The notes beneath the pieces were generated by a model. It made no database searches, was not told the origin of the DNA, and saw only the letters and a list, made by a program, of their open reading frames with translations. Shown in pieces: positions 33,962 through 46,200 of a stretch of 64,000 nt of DNA. Position 1 is the first letter of the stretch. Each line of letters starts with the position of its first letter. The translations under genes were made by a program, and so were the position numbers. Source of the DNA: Antitrichia curtipendula (Eukaryota; Streptophyta; Bryopsida; Hypnales; Leucodontaceae); NCBI GenBank assembly GCA_951230915.1, contig OX579635.1, positions 17,050,001 to 17,114,000 of the forward strand, read 5' to 3'.

Positions 33962-34371
33962 AGGTAGTATGCTCTTAAAGCGACCATTTAAGGGCTGGTC
34001 CGCCTTTTTCACAGGCTTTCATGGACGAAAATATTTTCAGATCATTTTTCAGAGAAAGAAAAATAGATGTGGTACCTAACACAAGTGGTTTTGTATTTTT
34101 CCAAGCATTTTTGAATTACTTATGAATTTTCAAAGATTCAAGACATAGGCACCTATTTGTGACCATAAGTCTTCCAAAATCTTTCCACTTGCAACTTGTA
34201 AAGTGATGTGCAGAAGTCAAAGACAATGATTGGCTCTTGCAATAGAAAAATAATTTTTCCTCAATGCATTCAATTGCTAAAGTGGTCCATTTAACGATCA
34301 CCCCATCTCCATTCTTCACCTAAAAATAGGGGCGGTTTCAAAAAGATGGGCGCTTTTACAGCACACTACCT
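33962..34371. mobile_element. AGGTAG-TIR miniature element, copy 4 (410 bp, inverted)
   Basis: The ends are AGGTAGTATGCTCTTAAAGC and the complement of AGGTAGTGTGCTGTAAAAGC. It is closely similar to 21103-21511 in opposite orientation. Flanks are GA and TA, so the duplication is not perfect here. Confidence 0.75.
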
Positions 34372-35437
34372 TAACTATGACGAAATTGGCTTTTGTCGTT
34401 GTGGACAGAATTAGTTTTTGAAGATCTGGTGCTCAAACTTGGTGTTCTGTATGGTTTGGAAGGCTGTTACTGTTCCAGCGTCCTATGTTGGAAGCACATG
34501 GAATGGCTTGATACTATTTTGTTCTACAAAGTCAATTTGTGGGTTTATGGCAACCTTGAAGAGGCTTGTTCAATAGGTAATGTTTGTGCTTCACATATTG
34601 AGGTCAGAAATAGGTCAAAGATGTTTTTCCTATTGTAGTGGAAGTTGGATATATAAAAGAGAGAGCAGTCAATTAAAAATTTGTTGGGATGGGTTGCTCA
34701 TGTCTGTATGCAGACCTGCTTGTTGAGGAAATTATAATCATTATTTTTTTGGTAAAACGGTTGCACATGCATGCAGTTGCCTTCCAAGTTATTTATTCCA
34801 TTTGGGAACAGTTTGCCACGCTGGAATTCTTAAGTTAAATGTATTTGTTTGCTTATAGAGCTAGGCTTTTCTAAGCAAATCCTTGAACCAATGTGCATTG
34901 TGAGGGCTTGGCAATAACAATTGCAGAATCTATAAACTAAACAAGTAGATGGTTCACATCAGAAGATGCAGTGGCAGTAATGTCTTCATACTACTTTGAA
35001 TGACTATCACTCCAATTGTGTATGTAATACGGTAACTGCACCTAAACTCTAAACTCTTTGGAATAAGCATTTTGCTCATGGTTCCCACTGTTAAACTGAA
35101 AATTATTGGATCTTGTTGGGAGTCAAAAGGGGATTTGAGATTGTCTTTGAGATTGTCTGAGGATGTATTTTTTAGACAATGTTTGAATAAGTTATGTATT
35201 TTGAAATAGCTGAACTTCAGTGATTCCAATTTTGACACTACACTCTCATGCCAAAAGGGGGGGCTTACATATTAGGCAAGATTCTAGATGGGATGGTTTT
35301 GCAAACACGTCACAATTGAGTGCAATTATCTTCATGGGATTAGGCAACTTAAAAGTACAATTTCCAACATTTCCTCATCAAAGTCATGTGATCACTCTTG
35401 AATTCCTTATTTGGTAGCCTTCCTTTCTCTAGTTTCT
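34372..35437. other. AT-rich stretch without genes
   Basis: No gene or clear element is recognised; scattered short open frames only. Confidence 0.3.
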
Positions 35438-36316
35438 TTAACCCCTAAAGGACCAAGGCCTTTTTATTGCCAAAAAACAATCAAAACTGCCATTTCTATA
35501 GCAAAGAGTTTTAAAAATTGAAAAATTGTTTTATTTGGACATCTAACTATAGGATCTTACACCTAACTGGTATGAGAATGCGTGGAAAAAGTTTCAGATT
35601 TTGACCCTACAAATTGCAAGATATTTGCATTTGAAGTGGAAAAAAACAAGTTTTTCAGTACATTGTGGGACTAGATTATTTGACTTTGAACCTTCTTAAA
35701 TTAAATTTTTTGCATTGAAGAGTTTTGAGCTTTAATCTTTATCGTGGGGAATTGAGTTGAGAGTAATTTTTATTCTTTAAATATTATTAAGTAGAAATAG
35801 GTATGAGATAGAAGGAAAATCTAAATTATTCATATCTCTAAAATGGAATTAAAACACACTCTTCCCAATGGTGAGATTATTCTAGAAAGAAAACTAAACC
35901 ATTTAAAAAATTTCTTTTTGAAGAATTGTAAAAATTGCATTCAAAAATGAATCCTACAAGTTATTTTTCCAAGAAGATGCTTTAATTGTCCAAAGAACAA
36001 GATTGTCCATAACTTTCTCATAACAAATCCAAATGGAATGAATCAAAACTTTCCATCTAGAACCAAAAATAATCTATGGGAAAAAAAAATTTAATTAAAT
36101 TTAAAGTTTTGCTGCCCCATCTCCCCTATTTTGAGCTTATTTGGACATAACTTTTGTTCCTATGCATTCATTGAAAAAACTATATATATTCTTGACGCTA
36201 ATCAATTTTTCTATCTTCCAAAAAAATTCAAAAAATCATGACAAAAATTCAGCCCGTAGGTACCTGCCCAAAATCCCATTTGTCCTCCGAAGGGACAATG
36301 GTCCTTTAGGGGTTAA
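35438..36316. mobile_element. TTAACCCCTAAAGG repeat family, complete copy (879 bp)
   Basis: The left end TTAACCCCTAAAGGACC and right end GGTCCTTTAGGGGTTAA are exact inverse complements. Non-coding. It shares internal words (GATCTTACACC, GCAAGATATTTGCATTT) with 44.6-45.4 and 61.9-62.8 kb. Confidence 0.8.
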
Positions 36317-37003
36317 TTGTTAGGAGTTGAATTCAAACAAGTTAGTAGTTGATCATGCTTCATTTACACTCTACAATCAAAACAAAGCACTACACTACAT
36401 GAGGTTTTGTCCCTTTGGCACTTGCTCAATTTTTGAGATAAGGGCCTACTAAAACATCCTCAAATTCATTGGAGATGTATTTTTTGTTGATGTAAACCTT
36501 GCTTCTTCAATCTAGATTCTAAAGCCAATAAATTGAGTTGAAGTACATACAAAGAAACAAAGTAGCAATCCACAAGGAGCACCATCCTTTTATGTCATGG
36601 AATTCCCCAAATGCCGTAAATACTATTTTCTAATCTTATCCAAATTTAACCAATATATAATGACAATATTTATTCATTTTAGTAAAGATGGAAATTTGTT
36701 TGTTTATATTCATTTTTTTAAAGTAGGTATAAAGACTATTTCGATTTTAAAAAGAATTGAATACTAAAATTTGCATCAGTCACCCATACATTTCCATAAA
36801 GTGTGTAACTCATTTTCTTTGGGCAAGCAATTGGGTGCTATTGTCAAAGAAGGATATTAGGTTCATGTCTGTCTTTGGATTGTTTAAGGCTAATAAAGAT
36901 GTGGTTCATTAAATGTTGGTTCATATAGACTTAGTTGTGAACAAATGCTTGTTATAACAAGTTGCAGCTTTAGGCAATAAAAGACGTGCTTTTAATTAGA
37001 ATG
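36317..37003. other. AT-rich spacer
   Basis: Nothing recognised between two copies of the same repeat family. Confidence 0.3.
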
Positions 37004-37926
37004 TCACCCCCTAAAGAACTAGCATGTATTTTTTGGCAATATAGAAATTTTGGGCAGGTATGTGTGACTGGAGATTTTTATATTTTAGGCTAAAATTTTA
37101 ATAGAAGGTAGGGACAAGGAATATCTTTCATATGCACTAAATTTCATGACATTTGAAAATACGAGTAAAAAATTATGGCCTAATATGTTACTTTTTTTCA
37201 TAAATGTACAGCCCGGACAGATTTTTAAAATCACTTTTTTTGAAATTGGTTTTCTACATTTATATATACGTGGAAAGCTTTTAAACATTCCATTTTGATC
37301 AATGAGTCAAAAGTTATGAGGAATTTTGGTTTGTAGGAATTTATGGATTCTCTACTCTAAAATAAACTTTGAATTCCTTTATTTTATACAGTTTTTAATA
37401 TTTTTTGAAAATACAAAATCATAAGATGCAAAATGTTCATTACAACATTTCAACCATTGGAATTTCCATTTCTCAATTTCACACCTAAATTCTTAACAAT
37501 TTTATATTTTGAATCATTCTCTACTTCTTTCCACTTACTATTTTTTTCCTATATGTTGTATAGTACAATTCCAAATGAACTGAAATTTTCCAAGCTTGTA
37601 GCCAACTTCTCTTGAAGAATGAATGCAAAAAAGCACCACCATTTTAGACATTTTTTCATACAAATGTGATCTCGTGAAGTACAGCTACCCGGTTTTTCCA
37701 CAAGGCCTCCAAAAGGAATTATGTCACTTCAAAACACTAATATCTTGCAATCTACATGTGGAAATTTCTGAATTTTTTTCACATCTTCTCAAAGCAACAT
37801 ACTACAAGATCATATAGTTATATCTGTCTTTATTTATTTATTTTTCTAAAATTTGGTAGTTATACTAGAAATGACAATTTTGGAGTATTTTGGGTGAAAA
37901 CATAATCGCGGTCCTTTAGGGGTTAA
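37004..37926. mobile_element. TTAACCCCTAAAGG repeat family, uninterrupted copy (about 920 bp)
   Basis: The left end is CACCCCCTAAAGAACTAGC and the right end GGTCCTTTAGGGGTTAA. It is the uninterrupted counterpart of 17863-20773 and defines the solo-LTR insertion point there. Confidence 0.7.
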
Positions 37927-38248
37927 ACTTGAGCTTTCAAAACACTCATCACATGGGGTTAGACTGGTGGGTCACTATTCTTGAACCTTTTTAAGATGGT
38001 CACGACCCCCACATACTATTAGTTTTATATTTTTGCATCAAACGTATTTGAAAATTTATATCAATTTTAGTTATTTCGGAATAATATGATTGTACTTGTA
38101 TTTGAATTCAACTAGTTCTTTCTCTAAAATATACAAGCAACAATAAAAACATTGCTCACAATGCCTAAATTGCAAATTTGGGTGGTCATAGGTTGTTCTA
38201 CCATAACTTTTCAAATTCTTCCATTCATGAGTTGTTAAAAAGATACTA

Positions 38249-38447
38249 GAGTTAATTGTAAAGTATGTACAATGGAGGGCCATGGGCTAGAGCTCAGAAA
38301 TAACACGGGACAAAACTCCCTAGAGCACCAAAACTTTGGTCAGATGGAGTTTAGGGCCATATTTCTTTTGGAGTATGCTTAGTTATACTTTTCCCTTGAC
38401 ACCCTTGTTTCAAACTGGGTGTCAGGGGTTTCCTTTACAATTAACTC
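38249..38447. mobile_element. 199-bp miniature element, GAGTTAATTGTAAAG ends
   Basis: The ends GAGTTAATTGTAAAG and CTTTACAATTAACTC are perfect inverse complements (15 bp) with TA on both sides (38247-48, 38448-49). Non-coding. Confidence 0.75.
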
Positions 38448-38449
38448 TA

Positions 38450-39024
38450 ATAACATTTAAAATTATAATTACCATATTACAAAGGACATGATCTATTTGT
38501 TGTAGCAACCTCAATAAGAACGAAGTGTAGAGTTGACTCAAAACTCACAGGTATACACAAGTATTCATGTACTATATGTGAAGGTTTGATGTGGCACTCA
38601 AGTTAGTCAAGTGCCAAAATTGAATTTCCACATCAAATTCTCAAGGGTCCATGTCATCCCTTTTTTAATCCCATGGGGCCAAATTGTACCATTTTATAAT
38701 AAATTCCTATTTTTCACTAGATAAAAATATTCTTTTTTTGCCAAAAAATTTCCATTTCTAATTTAAATGTGGATGAAGTTGCCAAATTTGGATGAAAAAG
38801 TGCATGAATATGATTGAAAAGTGTTTTTTGGTTCAAAAGATGGATGAATGTAGAAATAAAATGCTTCACCAAATTTTAAGTAATTGCCATCCTAACACTT
38901 TCTCACAAAGTAAAAAAAAGGGCTCATCCACGTCACCTCAGACCATTCAGAAGACCTTCACATAGGCGGGGTAGTTGAGATTGCAATTTATATATTGATG
39001 GTGCGATTACAAGGACTTTGTAAC
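38450..39024. other. AT-rich spacer
   Basis: No gene or element recognised. Confidence 0.3.
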
Positions 39025-39027
39025 TTA

Positions 39028-39985
39028 GGGCCACTTCACACTAGGCGGCACAGTCGAGAGTCCATTGGTTTCCACCAATCAAATTTCAGAGATTTAGGAA
39101 TTCGGACTCTCGGCCCTTTACACTAGACGGCACAATCGAGAGTCCGTCACCCTCGTGGCACCCTATATGGCAGAAAATGCTTACATGGCGATGGCCTCGC
39201 GACGGACTCTCAACCATAGTTTGGGTCACTGTTTTTAGCCGACCCAAACTATGGTCAAGAGTTCGTCGAATTTTTTTCAGAAAAATGTCAGAAATGACAA
39301 GATCGCAACCGTTAGATTAGATTAGATTTGTAGTAGTAGGTAGTAGCATTACATGTTTTTCAGCCCCTGTGGAGGGCTGCAAGTTCCCCAGGGTTCCCAG
39401 ACTCCGAAACTGTCTCGAACTGCGTCGCAGCAGCTGCGTGACATGGCACAGCGACTGCCACGTCATACAAAAAATAAATTAAAAATAAATAAATAAATAA
39501 ATAAATTGTTCTTCTTGTTTTTCCATTTTAAGATTTTAAGATTTTTTTTGAAATTTTTTGAAATTTTTTTTTTCTGACAGCGGCCGTTCTTTTGCTGCCG
39601 GGGGAACAACGCTGGGAACAGGCCCGAAACGGCCCTCCAGACCCCCCAAAAACCATCTAATGTATATCCCTTTTATTATTTGTTATTTGTTATTTGTTAT
39701 TTGTTATTTGTTATTTGATGATAAGAGCATGTGCTTTGATGTTTTTCCAAGGCCATTTTGGACTCCTTTCTCATGTTTTTTTATCTTTTGCTTGAAAAAA
39801 TTGACACACGGGTGAGGTTTGGACTTTGGGCTTGGCCTTTGGAGGCTTCACACTATGGCCGGCCAAAGTCTCCAATTTCTAAATTTCAGGGCCTATTTAT
39901 TGCCCATTTCTTTGGACTCTCACCAAAGTTTGAACTCTCACTTCCACGGCCTCTCGACTTGGTCGACCATAGTGTGAAGCGGCCC
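39028..39985. mobile_element. Tourist/PIF-Harbinger-like non-autonomous element (958 bp)
   Basis: The ends GGGCCACTTCACACTA and the complement of TAGTGTGAAGCGGCCC are inverted. TTA lies at both sides (39025-39027, 39986-39988). A TWA duplication plus GGGCC ends fits PIF/Harbinger. The interior holds a secondary palindrome around GACCCAAACTATGG (39224-39255), an AATA run (39481-39506) and a TTATTTG heptamer array (39676-39716). No transposase is seen. Confidence 0.75.
39676..39717. repeat. (TTATTTG)n microsatellite
   Basis: Six uninterrupted heptamers within the Harbinger-like element. Confidence 0.85.
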
Positions 39986-39999
39986 TTAATTACCATACC

Positions 40000-41518
40000 T
40001 CCCGGGTCCAAGATGTATCAATTCATCCTCTCAACAGTATGACGCAGTGCCATTTATCATTCCTGCCATCTACATGACATGAACATCACCGATCCAAATG
40101 TGAAGTCCTTGTGGCCTTCAGTTACTCTTAATTCTTGATGATATCAAGTAATACACCAATTAACTTACTTCAAGTAGTATGGAGAGAATTTATTTGATAC
40201 TAGGTGTTATTTAATAGGAAAGAAACAAGAGTAGTATTAGAGAAAAACACAAAAATCAGGCAAGAAAATAATAAAGCGTTTGCATACCTTTCTTAGCAAT
40301 AAAATATAGTGAATTGTTATGACAATATCATATCATTTTTGTAAAGTAAAATCAATCATATTGTTAATGATTTTATACTTTTTACTAATTTATTTACATT
40401 TAATAATTCTTTGAACGAAAACTATATATTAAAAAAAATCATTTCTGAAAAGATTGACCTTGTACAAAATCAAATTAATTTAATAATCCAGAGACATTTC
40501 TTCAAATGGAGTAAAGCTATTAGATGCATTCATCACCAATGTACAATGAAACAAATTTTGCTTATTTTAGAATACGCTCGGCTAATCTTACAACCATGAT
40601 AGGACCAAGAAGGATTGACCCTGTCATTGCCCCAGTCAAGAGTAAATGTAAACAATTGCACCCTATTTTTGTTTCGAGTTTTTTTTAATTCCTTTACCTC
40701 TCGGACCTAATATGGGGCCCTTGATTGCAAATATGAATTCAACATTTTTTAATTTTATCATGTATTGCAAATAAAAATTCCAATCTTTTCTCTAGGGATA
40801 AACCTTGGGGCAATGAGGGGGTCAATTTACCCTGTCCTCATGATAGCCTGATCATGTGGATTATGTGTAAATGGTATGTGTATATTCTATACCTTAAATT
40901 ATTTTTTTATTTTTATTTTTTTTACAATGAGATCTTTTGAACTGTGTGTTCCCATGTTGTGTTTTGGGTACCGTTGAAAAGCCCTTAGCAAAGAGGAGTG
41001 CAAGGGCTTTGTTTTGTGGGATTCTAGCTTATGGAAAAAAAGATATTGAATCTCAAAGTTTTTATGAATTAAAAAGTTATTTTTATTTCATTATATTGTG
41101 ACAATGGTAGAAGGCACACTAGATGGCTTTGAAATTTGGTTGTTCTTTGTAGACTTTCGCATGTCTTGTTAGTTTTTTTGTGGATGTTAATTTGTGTTTT
41201 GGTTGTGTAGTCATACATGGACTCTGAGATTTGGGTAATTATCACAATTACAAAATTCAATGACCAAACCAATTGAAATTTGTTGCTGGCATCTGTAGTT
41301 TCAGATGATTTGTTTTAGACAAAATTAAATTGAATCTATTGATCTTTTTGTTATTTTGGCCAAATCCAAAAAAACTATCATAATAATAATTATTGGGTAG
41401 GTCCAAATACACCATACCTACCTGCAAACTAAAACTCCTCATAACTTTCATTTCATTAATCAAAATGGAATGATTAAAAGCTTTTCAAATATAAATAAAC
41501 ATAGAGAACCAATTTCAA

Positions 41519-41523
<5 letters not shown>
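40000..41523. other. Repeat-derived stretch without genes
   Basis: It contains a GTGAATTGCCCCC-family relative (about 40615-40845) and one unit similar to the 59.5-60.1 kb tandem repeats (about 40900-41010: GAGATCTTTTGAACTGTGTG...GGTACCGTTGAAA). No gene is supported. Confidence 0.4.

Positions 41524-41560
<37 letters not shown>
41524..41560. repeat. (TA)n microsatellite
   Basis: An uninterrupted run of about 18 TA units. Confidence 0.95.
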
Positions 41561-41562
<2 letters not shown>

Positions 41563-41764
41563 TTGTCGTTTTTAAAGTGGTTTTTAAAGAAGTTTTTTGA
41601 GTTTGCTTGAGTTGCTCGCTGAGCAACAAAAATTACATATTATGCAATAACTTTTTAACCATGTAGTCAAAAGTTATGAAAATTGTTGGGCCTTAAAGCT
41701 ATTCCTTGGGCACATGCTGAATTAAATTTTCAAAGAAAAATAAATATTTTTTTGTAATGAGCTT

Positions 41765-42735
41765 TCCAATACCGTACCCGGATGTCACCTTCGGCACATG
41801 TTTGCCGAATAATTAATTAAAGTCCAAAAAGCAATTCGGCACTTTAAAATATAATTCCATAAAAATTCGGCATTAAAATAAATAATATTGTAATTTCCGG
41901 CAATCACCTTACATAGATTCAAAAGTCACTTTTGTTGTGAGTGGAAGAAAATCTATAGACAATGTGTTTATACAAGTGAGGTGGTAGAAGGTGGAACAAT
42001 CCATGTCGGATATGTAAATTAGGATTAGTAGAAGCTCAACCGCTCCTACTTAGTTAAGTCAAGAGCAAAAATTGTGTTCAATGTCAAAATTTAGACCTCA
42101 TTTTGACATAGAAGAATAACTTTTTTTATAAAACTTTGAACTAAGAAAAGTTGGTAAATCAACCCTAATTTCATCTCCAAAAATCCGTTTGAGATTTTGA
42201 GTCTTCAGTAAGAAGTTATAGACAAAATTCAGAGAGGGGTTAGGAGAGAAATTTTCTTTGACATTTTCAAACATCCTCTCTGAATTTTGTCCATAACTTT
42301 TTAACGGAGTCTTGAAATCTCAAATGAATTTTTGAAGATGAAATTAGGCTTAATTTATCAACTTTTCTTAGGTAAAGGTTTTTTGAAAAAAATTATTCTA
42401 CTATGCCAAAACGAGGTCTAAAGTTCTACATTAAACACAATTCCTGCGTTTTAACAATGAGCGTTCAAGCTCATCTTCAAATTGTCCCATGATCCTTTGC
42501 GGATTCATGATGGACAATGAACTTCACTATAAAAATGACCTCTCTACCCATCACTTAGTGGACATGTATTGGCATGTAGACGTCTTCGAATATTTACCGG
42601 CATTTTGGCTTTTTTAACAATGAATTTTCGTTGGATTTGGCAATGTAACTTGTTTATTTTCAAAATCATTCAGCTTAAATGTTTTTAATTATTTTCCGCC
42701 GAATGTGACCTCTGGCTATGGTATCGCTATGTTGC
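41765..42735. mobile_element. About 970-bp element with degenerate 60-bp inverted ends and internal foldback
   Basis: The left end AATACCGTACCCGGATGTCA and the complement of the right end (CGATACCATAGCCAGAGGTC) align, continuing through TTCGGC and AATAATTAATT. Inside, 41960-42490 is a second inverted repeat with arms of about 230 bp centred near 42250. Confidence 0.55.
41960..42490. repeat. Large foldback repeat A (arms about 230 bp)
   Basis: GACAAAATTCAGAGAGG and CCTCTCTGAATTTTGTC flank the centre, and AGCTCAACCGCTC...GAGCGTTCAAGCT lies near the outer ends. The arms are imperfect but alignable. Related to 50196-50797 and 12560-12865. Confidence 0.7.
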
Positions 42736-44222
42736 CAAAAATGGTGTTTGAACCTTTAGGGATTAAGCACTGTACCATGCAAAGTTTTAGTTTTTTATAT
42801 GTCATGTAGATTTTTACATATTTAGTTTTTGCAATTGTTTTTCATGTGCTTTGTAAAATCAACAGAATTTGGAATTACATTAATAATCTTGTTGAAAGTA
42901 TGTAATCATTAGAAAAAATTTGAACCCTACGGAAGGGCAGTTAACTTTCCATTTTTGGTCCCCCCATAGTGCAAATACAGAAAAGAAAAGAAAATCCAAA
43001 ATCCAAAAATTCCAATCTGACATGGCGTTGACGTGGAGTTACTAGGTTACATCAGCTGCTAATAAAATAAAATAAAAACAATAATTTTTTTTCTAATTTT
43101 TTCTATAATTGCCCCACTGCCATTGAAAATTTGCGGCCCTCTTGAGGCCTGAAATTTTTTCTAATGAAAGAATTTCAGACCCATTGGGTCTAACTGTTAT
43201 AGCTGCCCAAAATTGTTCATTGTTAAAAAAATGACATTTTGAGACATAAATTTTTAATTGCAATTTGAATTAGTCTAAACTATTTTAGGCATCGAGCTAG
43301 TAGTGAAATACACCTTTAGCAAAAATTTCATGAAAATTATATTAAAAAAATATTGCACTTGAGAGGACATGCTAAATAGTGAAAAATGGCTTGAAGTTAT
43401 GCCTTAGGGCTTCAAAGGTTAATTAATTATTTGACATGAATGTGATGACCTTGCCCTATTGCTACAGTATGAAAACATATCAAAGTCTTTCAAAATCTTA
43501 TAAATGTATTAAGTAGAGTCCAAAAATTTCCAAAAATTTCTAAATATTCCAAAATATTTTAGATTCCTTAAAATTATATTGATTTGGTCATTGCACTATT
43601 CAAATCAATAGAAATTAGGCACCATTTGTTGATTTTCATAAAAAAATTCAAAAAAAAGTGAAAATCTTAGGACTTGGGAGGTGCTCTTAATTCTACTACA
43701 ACAAACTACGTGCAAAAAGTGGTTTCTAATAAACTATAATTTCAAATCTAAAATTTTGAGCATTGTTTAATAATGACTAGGTTTCTATTGTCAAAATTTT
43801 CAACTCAAATAAAATATGAAATGATTTCTAGAAGAGGTTGAAAATGAACTAAAATGGCATGTTTTTCTACTCAAATAATTATAGAGAATACATTTAGATG
43901 ACCATTGAATTAATATTCCACTCAAAATGAACTTTCAATAGAGAGTTATTTTTGGGAATTTTTTTTTCATTTTTAAGACAATTTTTTCTTATATAATATA
44001 GGGGTGTGAAAGTTATTTTGCAGTTCTATAGTGTATCTTTTTACTTCAAAATTTTGTAACTAATTATTATTAACAAATAAAAATATCAATAATTCAAAAC
44101 ATAAACTGGCAAAGTAGGAAAATCTATTCATATATTTTTTAATTTGTTTTATTTAAAATTCAAAAAGTATATAGGGGGTCCAAAGTTTTGTTCGCATGTG
44201 GTTTCTAATGGATACTCTAAAT
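42736..44222. other. AT-rich stretch without genes
   Basis: A TGCGGCCCTCTTGAGGCCTG word near 43132 is part of a small dispersed repeat (13228, 51095, and inverted near 49855). Nothing coding. Confidence 0.35.
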
Positions 44223-44224
44223 AT

Positions 44225-44541
44225 GGGCAATTTCGTTAAAATGGCGGTATTCCGTTAATTTGGCACTTTTAACTATTCAGACCGTGCACTCTGAAATGGT
44301 CTGAAATCTACATCTATTTTAGATTTCTGACATCTATATCTTTCCTTGATATATGAAATCTATAAAAGTCCTAGATTTTTCAAAATTTTCAGTCTAAAAT
44401 CTATAAGATTCATAGACTTCTGAAATCTACAACAGTCCTAGATCTTTGAAATCTATCTTTGTCCTAGATGTCGCTTCTATAGTTTAGAGTGGGCACTCTG
44501 AAAATGGCACATGGAATACCGCCATTTTAACGAAATTGCCC
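44225..44541. mobile_element. TGGGSAATTT-TIR miniature element, complete copy A (about 319 bp)
   Basis: The ends GGGCAATTTCGTTAAAATGG and CCATTTTAACGAAATTGCCC are exact inverse complements extending to 29 bp or more. TAAAT occurs on both sides with one extra A on the left. The interior is built of AGATTTC/GAAATCT words. Non-coding. Confidence 0.8.
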
Positions 44542-44599
44542 ATAAATGAACTCCCCAAGGTGAAAATGGTCATTCCAATGTTCAAAATAATAAAAATCA

Positions 44600-46200
44600 A
44601 TTGATTTTATGTTGATTTGGTCATGGTGTTTTAGTAATAGGATCTTGCACTAGACTAGAATGAAAATGTGTGGAAGAAATTCAAAAGCTTTGACCACATT
44701 TATTGCAATTTTTTAATGTGAAGAAAACAAAAATGTTAGTCCATGTGACTAGAAAATAAGACTTTAAATCTTTTTAGCTTGAAATATTTTTACTACCAAT
44801 ATTGTACTTAGAAAAATTATGTTCAATAGTTGAATTGAAAGTCTACAATTTATTTTCTAGAGAAAACAAACTTGAATTTTATTCTATAAAAAATTATTTA
44901 GTACAAATAGGTACAAGGTTGAATCAAAATGTTGTTGAAATACACTAATACCAATGGTGGAATTGTTCTAGAAAGTACACTAAATCTTTTAGACATTTTC
45001 TTGGAGAATTTTGAATATTGAGTTGAAAAACAAATCCAGAATACTATTTTTTCAAAAAAAATGCTATGATTGCCCACAAAACAAGAAGCTCTATAACACT
45101 CACATCACTAATCCAAATGGAATGAATTAAAACTTTCCATATAGAAAAAATATATAATTTGTAAGAAGCAAAATTTTAAAATTTGTATTTCAAAATTTTG
45201 ATGGCATAAATTTTGCTCTTGAGCACTAAATGAAGTAAAAATCATATTACAAGAAAAAAACTTATGTTTCAAAAAAGATTCTATCTTAAAAAAAGGTTTT
45301 AAAAAATTATAGAAAAAATTGAGACTGCACGAGCCTACCTAAAATCCATTGTTTTCCTTGTAGGGACAATGGGATTTTAGAGATTACTCTCTGAATGCCC
45401 AAGGATGGGGAATTTTGTTAAAATGGCGGTAGTCCATGTGCCGTTTTCAGACAACCTAGTCAAAACAGTAAAAGTGCCATCTAAGACAAGTATAGATTTT
45501 AGAAATATTGAATTTATATATAGATTTCATAAATCTTGGTCTTGTACAGATTTCAAATTGTCTGGTTTGAACCATAGAAGTGTCATCTTCTATGGTTTTT
45601 GACATTTGGAAAAGGTATAGATTTCATACATCTAGGACAGATAAACATTTGAGACTTCTCGATTTGAACCTTAAAAACTGCCAAAGTTGTAGAATGACAC
45701 CATTTTAATGAAATTCCCCACAAGGCCTTTTTTAAGCTTCTTGGAATTTGCTTAAACTAAACAAAAAGCCCAAATTTTGATTAGTTTCATTAATTTTTTT
45801 AAAATTGCAACCTTATGAATCCTATGTAAAAGGAAATTACTACAATAGCACTTATAGATTGAAAGATTATAATGTTTGATCAAGAGGATATTAAAAATGT
45901 AAAATTGATTTGAAGTCTTTCAATTAATTTTTTAATTGACAATCTAAAATTGAGGTCATGAAAAAAAGATGAGACTAAAAGGCATAACATGTATAACCAT
46001 AATCAATTTACAGATTTTCAAAATCTATTCTACAATTATTTAAGTAAATTTCCAATGTGATTTTCCCTTCAAGATCCAATGTGCTTGAGGAATTGTGGCT
46101 TAGCTCCATGAGCCTCTAATACTAAAAACGCAATATTTGCAATGGACACCCTTGCACAAATTCTTGAATAGAAAATTATAATTTTTTTCTTCAAGATTTA
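44600..46200. repeat. Dispersed 1.4-1.6 kb repeat, copy 1
   Basis: It is colinear with 61980-63340 (for example AAATCTTTTAGACATTTT, GAGGAATTG...GGCTTAGCTCCATGAG). The only large difference is the 314-bp element at 45407-45720. Confidence 0.75.
45407..45720. mobile_element. TGGGSAATTT-TIR miniature element, copy B with empty site in the window
   Basis: The ends GGGGAATTTTGTTAAAATGG and CCATTTTAATGAAATTCCCC are inverted. CAAGG flanks both sides. The paralogous empty site at about 62850-62865 reads CCAAGGCC, confirming insertion with a 5-bp duplication. Confidence 0.8.
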
